Origin: Discostella pseudostelligera
Taxonomy: Eukaryota; Bacillariophyta; Thalassiosirophyceae; Thalassiosirales; Thalassiosiraceae
Assembly (NCBI GenBank): GCA_036940085.1
Contig: JALLBK010000109.1
Coordinates: 1 to 30,222 of the forward strand
Length of the DNA: 30,222 bases
Direction: 5' to 3'
The position numbers and the translations under genes were made by a program. Numbering within the stretch: the stretch's first letter is position 1; each line of letters starts with the position of its first letter. The notes under the pieces are model-generated. The model made no database searches, was not told where the DNA came from, and saw nothing but the letters and a program-made list of their open reading frames with translations. Of this stretch, positions 10,801 through 19,159 are shown one piece after another.

Positions 10801-13133
10801 CTATCGATGCTTTACGGGCACAACGACTCGAATCCAGGGCACTGACTTCGAAGCCTTGTACCGCGATTTGGAGCGTCTGCATCAGCTTGGATACCCCGAC
10901 AACAGCAACATCGGCACTATTTTGGTGCAAAACGACGGTCAGTTGCATTACCGTGATGGTGGAGAAGCCCATTTGAACACTCCTGGTGCAATGGCGAACT
11001 TGCAGGTGAGATTTGATGCATCGGATGCGTTTCTCTTTATGTTACGAATCGTTTTCTCACCCGATCGTATCATTGATTTGATAGATTGCAGCACGCACCA
11101 ACTCTCGCGAAGCCTACAAGGAGTTTGCTCGTCTTACCAATGAACAAAACATGAAGGTAACACTTCGTGGTCAGCTCAAGTTCAAGTTTGATCCATCTTG
11201 TTCAGTGCCACTTGAGGAAGTTGAGCCAGTACAGGAAATTGTGAAGCGTTTTGCCACTGGTGCAATGTCTCTTGGGTCGATTAGCAAAGAAGCTCACGAG
11301 ACTCTTGCAAAGGCAATGAACGCAATTGGTGGGAGATCCAACACCGGAGAGGGAGGTGAAGACCCCAAGCGCTTCCTTGATAATCGCAGGTCGAGTATCA
11401 AGCAGGTCGCCTCGGGTCGTTTTGGCGTGACATCACATTACTTGGCAAATAGCGATCAAATCCAAATCAAAATGGCACAGGGAGCTAAGCCTGGAGAGGG
11501 AGGAGAGCTGCCGGGGTTCAAGGTGTCTGACTACATTGCCGAGAACCGCCACACGACACCAGGTGTGGGATTGATATCACCACCACCTCACCATGACATC
11601 TACTCTATTGAGGATCTTGCACAGCTTATTCATGATTTAAAGAATGCTCAACCTACCGGAGAAGTCTCCGTGAAGCTTGTTTCAGAAGTCGGCGTTGGTG
11701 TTGTTGCCGCAGGTGTAGTAAAGGCACTTGCTGATCACGTCACAATTAGCGGTCACGATGGAGGCACTGGCGCTGCTGCATGGACTGGAGTCAAGGGCGC
11801 GGGCCTTCCGTGGGAGCTTGGGCTTGCGGAGACACAGCAAACATTGGTCCTTAACGGCCTTCGTGACCGTGTTAAACTTCAAACAGACGGCCAACTAAGG
11901 ACGGGACGCGACGTAGCCATCGCTTGCTTACTTGGTGCTGAAGAATTCGGCTTCGCAACCGGCCCACTCATTGCCATGGGATGCATCATGATGCGAAAAT
12001 GTCATTTGAATACTTGCCCAGTTGGTATTGCAACGCAAGATGAAGAGCTGCGGAAGAAGTTTGCAGGTCAGCCAGAACATGTTATGAACTACCTTTTCTT
12101 GATGGCAGAGGAAGTTCGTGAAATCATGGCCAAGTTAGGTTACAGGAAGATGGCGGACATGATTGGCCAGACGCAACACTTGGAGGTGAACAAACGTGGT
12201 CTACATTACAAAAGCCGGGGTCTTGATTTGTCGCCCCTTCTCACGCCTGCATCGGAGCTCAACCCCACTGCTGGAATCCGCAACCTGACTACTCAATACC
12301 ATGGTCTTGATAAGGCAAAGGACAACGTCCTAATCAAGAAGGCAAAACTTGCGTTGGACACTGGGACACCCGTGACATTTGATGAGGAAATTGACAACTT
12401 GAACCGCACGTGTGGCACCATGCTCTCCTATGAAATCTCCAAGCGTTATGGAAAGGAGGGCCTACCAGATGACACGATCCGAATCAATATGAAAGGTCAT
12501 GCAGGCCAGTCTTTTGGATTTGTCCTCGCGAAGGGTGTAACTATGACGGTAGAAGGAGATGCCAATGATTACGCTGGGAAGGGACTCTCTGGAGGAAAGA
12601 TCGCTGTGTTCCCTTCTCAAGAAGTTATAAATGATGGATTTGTCCCCGAGGACAATGTTATAGTTGGCAATGTCTGCCTATACGGAGCCACCTCTGGGAA
12701 GGCCTTTTTCCGCGGCAAGGCCGGTGAACGCTTCTGTGTGAGGAATTCGGGTGCATTGGCCGTTGTTGAAGGTACTGGCGACCATTGTGCCGAGTACATG
12801 ACGGGTGGAAATCTCGTTGTATTGGGTGCAACGGGCAGAAACTTTGGAGCGGGCATGAGTGGAGGCATTGCGTATGTTTATGATCCCGATGGAAAGTTCC
12901 CTGAGCGATGCAACATGGGACTTGTGGCATTGGAGGAGATCGATACTCCCGAGGAGAAAGAGTTAGTGTACGGATTTATCCAAGAACATGTCGAAATGAC
13001 CGGAAGCCCCGTCGGTCAGAGAATGCTAGAGAATTGGGAATCAGAGCACAAGAAGTTCGTCAAGGTATTTCCACATGATTTCAAGCGCGTTCTTGAAGAG
13101 CGAGCCGCGGCAAAGAAACAAGTGGCGGCATGA
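7883..13133 (+). CDS. gltB: NAD(P)H-type glutamate synthase, large subunit, probably mitochondrial
   Basis: Five exons: 7883-8288, 8425-8687, 8827-10230, 10319-11005, 11085-13133 (1602 aa). The enzyme makes glutamate from glutamine and 2-oxoglutarate. A 91-residue Arg/Ser-rich leader without a signal-peptide core precedes Cys92 in ENCGVG, the expected N-terminal nucleophile of the class II amidotransferase domain after propeptide removal. Next come the central domain, the FMN-binding synthase domain ([38 protein letters not shown]), the 3Fe-4S ligands in [13 protein letters not shown] (C-x5-C-x4-C) and the GXGXG beta-helix domain. Ferredoxin enzymes carry a loop of roughly 27 residues between EDPxR and the following IKQ (about 11357-11405); here the gap is very short, as in NAD(P)H enzymes. 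The protein stops after the GXGXG domain, with no fused NAD(P)H-oxidising beta domain, so a separate beta subunit is expected elsewhere. Confidence 0.93.
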
Positions 13134-13491
13134 GAGAAGGGTTGTGATACATTAGACTAGGTGGCGACGACTATAAATGTAGGTAATCTATTATGCATTG
13201 GAATTAAATATGTACTCTCCGTTGCTACTCCATTATCTAGAGTCCAAGTGATAAGTGAGACCAACATCTTGCTTGTCTCCTTTTCAGAGGAAGTGGAAAA
13301 TGCGGAAGTAGTATCGATCGTAGGAGCCTCTCTCTTAACCTTGTGGAATTGTGATACCTGCGGATTTCACAGGCTACAAGAAGTGCATGCAAGCATTCCG
13401 ACGACACCAACACAAGATCAACACTCTGCATGCAAGCCAGACTAGGGTGGGGGAAAATTCCACTTATGAATTTTGGACTTTTGGAGGCGGC

Positions 13492-13521
13492 AAAATACCG
13501 GATTACCGAATCTGGTATTTT
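13492..13521. repeat. 13-bp inverted repeat with 4-nt loop
   Basis: AAAATACCGGATT (13492-13504) and AATCTGGTATTTT (13509-13521) are complementary at 12 of 13 positions around the loop ACCG. The one exception would be a G-U pair in RNA, so the transcript could form an unbroken 13-bp stem. Confidence 0.8.
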
Positions 13522-13537
13522 TGAATCAGTACTATTC

Positions 13538-13555
13538 CTACGTAGGCCTACGTAG
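13538..13555. repeat. Perfect 18-bp palindrome
   Basis: CTACGTAGGCCTACGTAG is identical to its reverse complement. Each half itself contains the palindrome CTACGTAG. It could bind a dimeric factor or form a small cruciform. Confidence 0.85.
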
Positions 13556-13578
13556 CAGTAATACAAGGAGATTCTCCT

Positions 13579-13641
13579 TCCCGCCAAATTACTACTGCCT
13601 CCCGCCAAATTACTACTGCCTCCCGCCAGATTATTACCGTC
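13579..13641. repeat. Three tandem 21-bp repeats with CCCGCC core
   Basis: The unit is TCCCGCCAAATT followed by ACTACTGCC. Copies lie at 13579-13599 and 13600-13620 (identical) and 13621-13641 (diverged after TCCCGCCA). The 21-bp period equals two turns of B-DNA, placing all three CCCGCC cores on one face of the helix. A CACGTG box follows at 13647-13652. Confidence 0.85.
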
Positions 13642-13661
13642 TGTAACACGTGGTATGAGTG

Positions 13662-13669
13662 TGACGTCA
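13662..13669. promoter_or_regulatory. Palindromic CRE-like site TGACGTCA
   Basis: The full 8-bp CRE palindrome occurs about 295 bp upstream of the ankyrin-gene start. TGACGT/ACGTCA elements are known in diatom CO2/cAMP-responsive promoters and bind bZIP factors. A role here is inference from the sequence alone. Confidence 0.45.
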
Positions 13670-13964
13670 TTTCCTGGTACATTTTTACGTAAAATTCGAT
13701 GTAGAGTAATTTGCCGGTATTTGGCCACTTTGGACCCGGTAATTTCCCCCACTCTAAAGCAGACCAAAGCAGCTGCCGCTCGGAGCTCGAAGGGAATAAT
13801 GTCTCCCGCTACTGCAATTTTCCTTGCGGTGCCATAATATTGAGAGACCCCTGTGCAACGCAATATGTAATATCATCATCGCGATATCGCAGTTTGACTT
13901 CGGCATCATCTGCTTCCTTTTGCCGCAGTTCACAACCATTTTGTTCGTCGCAAAGAGACCTACC

Positions 13965-14717
13965 ATGAAAGATGTTGTCCCGTTAAAAGCGGTTCGCAGA
14001 AATGGCATGACCAAGTTCAATTACGCCAAGGACGATATCTCCATTTCAAGCACTGGCTTATCTCATGTACCGAAAGGTGAATGCGTCCTGAAGTCTCCAT
14101 TCCATACGCAAATGAGTGATGCTCCGACGCCGACGTTCACATCAGAATCTGCCACATTCGCAACATTGCTTTCCTCGGGCTGTATACTACACACCGCCAT
14201 TGACCTCGGCTTATCAGAACATACTATGATGAATATGGCCAAGAGTTTCCCCATCGCACTTACTGAAATAGATGAACAAGGCAGATATCCAATTCATGTA
14301 GCAAGCGCTTATGGAGCATCGTCCAGGGTTGCGGCGCTTTGTGTTTGTTCCAATCCTTCATCTGTCGTTGCTAAGGATGTCGACAACAACACCCCCCTTC
14401 AACTCCTCTGCAAAGGCACATGGAAAGGCGTCTGGAATCTCAAGTTCAACCCATCAGCAAAAAATAATATGATTGACATTCTCGAGATACTATATCTCAA
14501 GGCACCGGATACTTTTTTCTCTGAAGATTCCAATGGATTGGGACCAATAGAGCAGGCCATCAACTCAAACCTTGATATCAAATTCATCGTGGCTCTGCAG
14601 GAGAAGATTTCCTATTTGAGTAAAACGAAAGCTAAGATGTCGGCTCATCGCAAATCTGTGGCAACACGTCGAGAGTCTGCGTCGATACTGTTTCCACATG
14701 CAGCACATGAAGCGTGA
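13965..14717 (+). CDS. Ankyrin-repeat protein
   Basis: Single exon, 250 aa from the ATG at 13965. The frame stays open to an ATG at 13824, but the extra 47 residues look non-coding (Cys/Ile/Phe-rich), so the internal Met in ACCATGAAAG is preferred. Residues about 65-175 contain at least two ankyrin-like units: one around ILHTAIDLGL, and a clearer pair around GRYPIHVASAYGASSRV and DVDNNTPLQLLCKG with the usual D-x-x-G/N-x-[TY]-P-[IL] turns. The C-terminus is basic and Ser/Arg-rich (KSVATRRES). Such proteins usually act as binding scaffolds; no partner domain is visible. It is convergent with the helicase gene. Confidence 0.75.
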   Translation: MKDVVPLKAVRRNGMTKFNYAKDDISISSTGLSHVPKGECVLKSPFHTQMSDAPTPTFTSESATFATLLSSGCILHTAIDLGLSEHTMMNMAKSFPIALTEIDEQGRYPIHVASAYGASSRVAALCVCSNPSSVVAKDVDNNTPLQLLCKGTWKGVWNLKFNPSAKNNMIDILEILYLKAPDTFFSEDSNGLGPIEQAINSNLDIKFIVALQEKISYLSKTKAKMSAHRKSVATRRESASILFPHAAHEA

Positions 14718-14904
14718 TGCTTGACCCCTCTTATCGACAATTTTGTGTTTGTCACCCCTATTTCCATTTTTACAAACAGCTTGTTATTGCAAATAGTAGC
14801 CCTTTCACAGTGTAATTGTATCGTGCTCGCTTCAAGCTCAAGGTGTATATTGAATTTTATCGCACAGTGCTCTCCCGTACTTGGGTTTGACTCGATCCAC
14901 AATG
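14718..14904. other. Convergent 3' gap
   Basis: The 187 bp between the ankyrin-gene stop (+) and the helicase stop (-) are A/T-rich. They hold presumed 3' UTR sequence from both sides and no gene or repeat that I can support. Confidence 0.6.
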
Positions 14905-17900
14905 CTATGTCCTCAGTGTCGACAGATCTGGAAACGAAAACAATTTCTTTGAAAGAGGTACTTGAATAACAGCCTTCGCTGTTCCTGCTTGCTCAACAAG
15001 ATCTCTCCAGTAAGGATTGACTGAAATGGATCGCGTATTCGCAATGACAAACAGGAAATACTTCGCTCGAGTTAATGCCACATTCATCCGTCGCACATCA
15101 CTCAAAAACCCAATACCTCTGCTACCGGCGGCACGGACACAGGACAAGATGACAATATTGGCTTCTCTTCCCTGGTACCCATCGACACTGCTAACCTCGA
15201 CAAGGCGTTCATAATCAGCGCCGAGACTACTAGAAAATATCCGTCGCAAAAGTGCAGCTTGTTGGGCGTAAGGAGTAATCTAGCATTCGTGATACAAGTT
15301 GACGATTCATGAGGTACGAAGAGTAATTGATAGGTGCAGAGAATTTCGTGAATACGTACAACCGCGACCCGCGAGCTGACAGAAAGCCCGCCAGTGCTTC
15401 TCCTGAGATTGTTAAAGAGGTGAAGCGCCAATTGCGCTTCTCCGGTATTCGATAGACTCGTTCCACCTCGCTCCTCTACAGAATCCAAATCCAAGATAGT
15501 GAATGGCTATTGATTGTCGGAGGAGTGATTTGCGAGATGAGAGACAATGAATAAAAAATAAATAGCCTGCAGCCTCAATCCATGATTTGCTTACCTGAAA
15601 TGCCGGAAACTTCCGAAAGACTTCTCGTTTCAGAGGATTGCCGTACTCGGGGTGTTTTACATTGTCTCCATCGAATAATTGTCCATCGTAGAAAATTCTT
15701 CTTGGAAATTCTGAAATAGTAGGATGCATTCTGTACTGCACATTTAACAGGTGCACTTCGTGACCAGCTTCTTCCAGCCTCTGGAAGAGACTGCGGTCAT
15801 ACTTTGAATTCCTACCCGACAAATTGAATATTGTCGCTGGAAGTTGCTGTGACGTTTAACAAGGATGAGCTCCGTTGTAAGCATGAACAGATTGCAAAGT
15901 ATCACATGAATTCTCTTACTTGCGGGTCGCCTACCAATATGGCATGGCTACTTCCAAGTTGCAATCCAGCCAGGGTGGATGGCTCTACGCTCTGAGCGCA
16001 TTCATCTATCACAACCACTTCAAACTTCGCTGCTGATTCGAGCGAACGATTTCCAGCTGTACCTAATGTGGTCGTGACGATGTGCGTTGAATCCAATAAA
16101 TGAGTCTCTACCTGTTGTCGAATGTTATTCATGGCATGGCAGTTTGCGCCACCTTGCATCGCAGTTGCAACGTCCTTGCACAGAGAATATCTTTCGATTT
16201 TGGTGCCGAAGTTGTTGTATCTCTCGACAAGCTTCACAACTTTGCCAACCATCTTTTTGTACTCGGGCATTGCCTCCGCAGGAAAATGACGCTGCCCCGG
16301 CTCAGGGGGTGGCGGTACGTCGAATGTTGTCGTTTTGTCTTTATGATTGACAAAGTATACCTTTTCTGTATCTTCATTAATGCGAATTTCCCAGTCTTTG
16401 GCCAGAGGGTAGCTCGCCGCACTCTTCATTGCATTCATGCAGTGCCTTAATTTGGCTATGTCTGAGTGGAGGCGACGACAATCTTCTTTGTATCCTTCAA
16501 TAGTACTCTCCAGCTTGGTGACATCCTTGGCAAGACTTATGTAGCCCTCAACCTTAACTTCCAAGCATACATCTTTCACAGATGCACTCTGACCTCGTCC
16601 TATCCGAACAATGGATGGATTGTAGCGACAACCATTTCCGTCAACAAAGCCATCTTCCATTATTTTCAAGATGATATTGTCCACTGCGGCATTGGACGGG
16701 GCGCACACAAGAATTCGAGGTCTCTTTTTCGATGCACTGGATAGAGACAGAGCAGCACGCTTTCCAACGACTGCATCATAGGACTCAGCAAGCTTTTTGA
16801 CTTCATGAAAGTAGTGGTTCATCTGGCGAATGTGAAGCGCATTCAGTAATGCGCATAGCGTTGTTGTTTTGCCAGTTCCAGGGGGGCCCTTGATCAGCGT
16901 GAATCCTCCTTCGCCATACTCATGAGCTGCCGCCGAAATTGCTCTTAACTGTGACAAGTTGAATTTGCGAGATGCATAATCAGAAAATCCTTTTCCAAGA
17001 GCAGATGCACCTCCCATACTCGAAATAATTTTCATCTTTGCTCGTTTTTCTTCCGCAGCGGAGTCTATCGCATCAAAGTCATCGGAGTGGCTGCTGGTTG
17101 CTTCCGCTTTCGACGGTATCGACTCCTTTTTAGGTGTCATATTATCAGCAAGAATGTAATTCAATAATGGAATGCTATCCATCCGACACAGGGCTGTAAA
17201 CTCGCGCAGCGACGTGATATTGCATCCAAGGTTAAATAACACCATCTCCGTCGATCGAACTTCGGACCACAATGCTCTCGACACCTGAATAGTCAATCCT
17301 TCAATTGACTTTCGAGAGTATTCTAAATGACCCACAAGGCCGTACCGTGTGCACGATGACTGCTTTTGTTGTTGCTGCTGCTGTTTGTGCAAGGTTCCAT
17401 TATAAGCTTCCCATAAATAGGATTCCTTCCCGACCAAAAGCACTAAATCGTTCGACATGAACGATCTATCCTTGTAATCTGGTGTTAATACGCTCTTTAC
17501 CCGCACGCCCAAGGACTCCGATGATCCATGCCCCTCCTCCTTGATTGGTTCCAAGAGCACACGCAATGGACTTTTCTCCGATGGCGGCTTGGTAGAGTTG
17601 TATTTCCAATAGGGTATGTCGGATATTGCATCTGATAGTATCTGTGCACGCGCCTCGTCGAGACAGAGGGGTGCCCAGAGTGCACAGTATTCCCGATAGG
17701 ATGTGAATGTATCCGGAAGTGGTTGTTGTATAGACGAAGGATATGGATGTTTCACATGATCCTTACCCGAAATGTCATATTTGTGTTTGCCCTGTTTGCC
17801 ACCTTGACCGTCATCATGTCTTCCACCATTTTGATTACTCATTTTGTCATTCAAGTCATTGATGAAATCCCATGATTTGAGATTTTTCCAATAATCATTT

Positions 17901-18712
17901 GGTTCGACTTTGTCATAATGTTTAAGTAACTTTGGTGCATTTGGTTGTAAATACTTGGCAGTGCTTGCATTGGATAGTAAGATGGAGGCGAGAGATCCCG
18001 AGGAAGGAAGGACAGTGGAAGAAGTTGTGCTCGATGCTGGAGGGATATTGGCAAATGCAGTGGCAGAAGCAGAAGTCATCGATGATGAGTGTGGTGATTG
18101 AGATGCAGTAGTGGATGCACTACGAAGCCTTGGTCTTTTTTGCTGGTTGGATGGCGGATTGTCTAGGCCAACACGCTGTCGAGCGTAGGCTAATACCTTT
18201 TCCGTCTTGTTATCAAGTGAAATTGGTTTTTGGTGTTGTTGCTGCTGCTGCTGCTGCTTCGAAGATGATTGGTTTGATTGACACTTTTGTTTCATTGTAC
18301 TGCCACCATTGATATGATTTTTCCGGCCACGTGATATACCATCATCCAATACAATTGGATCTTCGACAGTGCCTGTACCAGTACCTCGAACACAAGCGGA
18401 GGAAGCTAGTTTTTTAGGTAATGGCTTCACTCCAGTGAGGGAGGCCAGACTTCTAGCACAGCTGCTGTTTGATCCTCCACCATCGGCAGCACTCGGTTGC
18501 ACAACTCCCCTCCATGGCCCACCAGGTGGTGGTGGTGGAGGCGGTTTCATCATTTTCTTTGCTGCACCAACCCGATGGTTGTTGGTAGTATTTGACGACG
18601 CCAACGCTGCCTCCGCCGCCACAGAAGAAGTGGCTGCCGACGACCGTGCTTTTGCGAGTCGATTGGCCATTTGGCGCTGACATTCTAATACTTCCGCTTC
18701 ACGGGATGACAT
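14905..18712 (-). CDS. Sen1/senataxin-like SF1B helicase with internal WW-like segment
   Basis: Four exons on the minus strand: 18712-15920, 15846-15595, 15506-15360, 15279-14905 (1188 aa). Sen1-type helicases unwind RNA and RNA:DNA hybrids and help terminate RNA polymerase II. The motifs are complete and ordered: Walker A GPPGTGKTT (about residue 609), CAPSNAAVDNI, DECA box (about 900), GDPQQLPAT across the first splice, QYRMHP, DGYQGRE and NVALTRAK. The last three exons join cleanly only with these introns (73, 88, 80 bp). Upstream of the core, FTSYREYCALWAPLCLDEAR resembles the entry to the helicase beta-barrel region. Residues 1 to about 290 are low complexity. A WW-like segment sits near residues 771-801, between motif Ib and the DECA box. 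The frame is open upstream of 18712, but that part encodes an Ile/Ser hexanucleotide repeat and promoter repeats, so Met 18712 is preferred. Confidence 0.9.
16311..16402 (-). other. WW-like segment inside the helicase core
   Basis: The encoded segment begins with LAKDWEIRINEDTEKVYFVN and continues HKDKTTTFDVPPPP. It matches the WW plan: Leu and first Trp, a turn, an aromatic Y-F with N-H in strand 2, then T-T-T and a Pro exit. The second signature Trp is Phe. WW domains bind proline-rich or phospho-Ser-Pro ligands. It is flanked by helical sequence on both sides, which suggests an insertion in an arm of RecA domain 1. Confidence 0.7.
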
Positions 18713-19159
18713 AGGTGTCGAAGACGTGAACAAGTGCTGACTATTTTTTATGCTCTCGTCGTCATTCTTTATTGATATTGATATTGATATTGATATTGAT
18801 ATGAAATCCAAAAAAATATTCAAATCAAAAATCAACCGCAGACCAGCGCAGGAACCCGCCAAAAATCTGCCACGTGTAAGCCTTGCACTTATCTCCCGCC
18901 AATTCTCCCCTTCGTCTCCCGCCAAATATCTGCCACGTGTAATGCCATTCCTCCCGCCAAAACGAGCTTTGGCAACTGCAACGACGTCGACCAACACCAA
19001 CACCTACCATACCAACGCACCCAACATACACCCCTCTACTTAACAAAAACACTGCCCAATCATTGATACGGGCGGCAGCCGAAGGATCTCTCCTCTCATC
19101 TCTCCTATCCCTCCTCCAGCATCTCAAAGCGCCAAATCATCATCAACAGACAGCAACTA
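18713..19159. promoter_or_regulatory. Bidirectional promoter, helicase / golgin
   Basis: The 447 bp between divergent starts hold a 25-bp direct repeat, 24 of 25 identical, at 18855-18879 and 18918-18942: CCCGCCAAA, one variable base, then ATCTGCCACGTGTAA. Each copy joins an E2F-like core to a CACGTG box. Two further CCCGCCAA cores lie at 18895 and 18953, and GCGCCAAA lies at 19129-19136, 24 bp before the golgin start. Confidence 0.65.
18771..18802. repeat. (ATTGAT)n microsatellite
   Basis: About five copies of the hexamer ATTGAT lie 59 bp upstream of the helicase start, probably in its 5' UTR. On the minus strand it would encode alternating Ile-Ser if translated, which argues against an upstream start. 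Confidence 0.85.

Larger units (their letters stand above)
13445..13754. mobile_element. Possible MITE-like element with TA flanks
   Basis: The left edge reads TA-GGGTGGGGGAAAATT and the reverse complement of the right edge reads TA-GAGTGGGGGAAATTA. They share GTGGGGGAAA exactly and match at most flanking positions. Both sides abut a TA dinucleotide (13443-13444 and 13755-13756), as after Tc1/mariner-type insertion. A second shared word, AAATACCGG, occurs further in on both arms. The element is about 310 bp and codes for nothing recognisable. The inverted repeats are short, so chance symmetry or a paired regulatory site remains possible. Confidence 0.35.
13134..13964. other. Structured intergenic region
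   Basis: This 831-bp stretch lies between the glutamate synthase stop and the chosen ankyrin-gene start. The first 300 bp look like ordinary 3' sequence, with an 11-bp repeat TGCATGCAAGC at 13384 and 13427. From 13445 to 13754 there is an unusual density of short symmetric and repeated elements, listed separately. Open frames of 94 aa (+) and 208 aa (-) exist, but neither shows a domain, and the second is inflated by the 21-bp repeats. Confidence 0.6.

Noticed and set aside
13237..13863. Minus-strand open frame of 208 codons
   Set aside because: It has no recognisable domain, crosses the hairpin, palindrome and repeats, and its NLAGGSS-type repeat is just the 21-bp DNA repeat translated.
18713..19003. 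N-terminal extension of the helicase by 97 residues
   Set aside because: It would translate the ATTGAT microsatellite and the CCCGCC/CACGTG promoter repeats; the Met at 18712 opens a more ordinary N-terminus.
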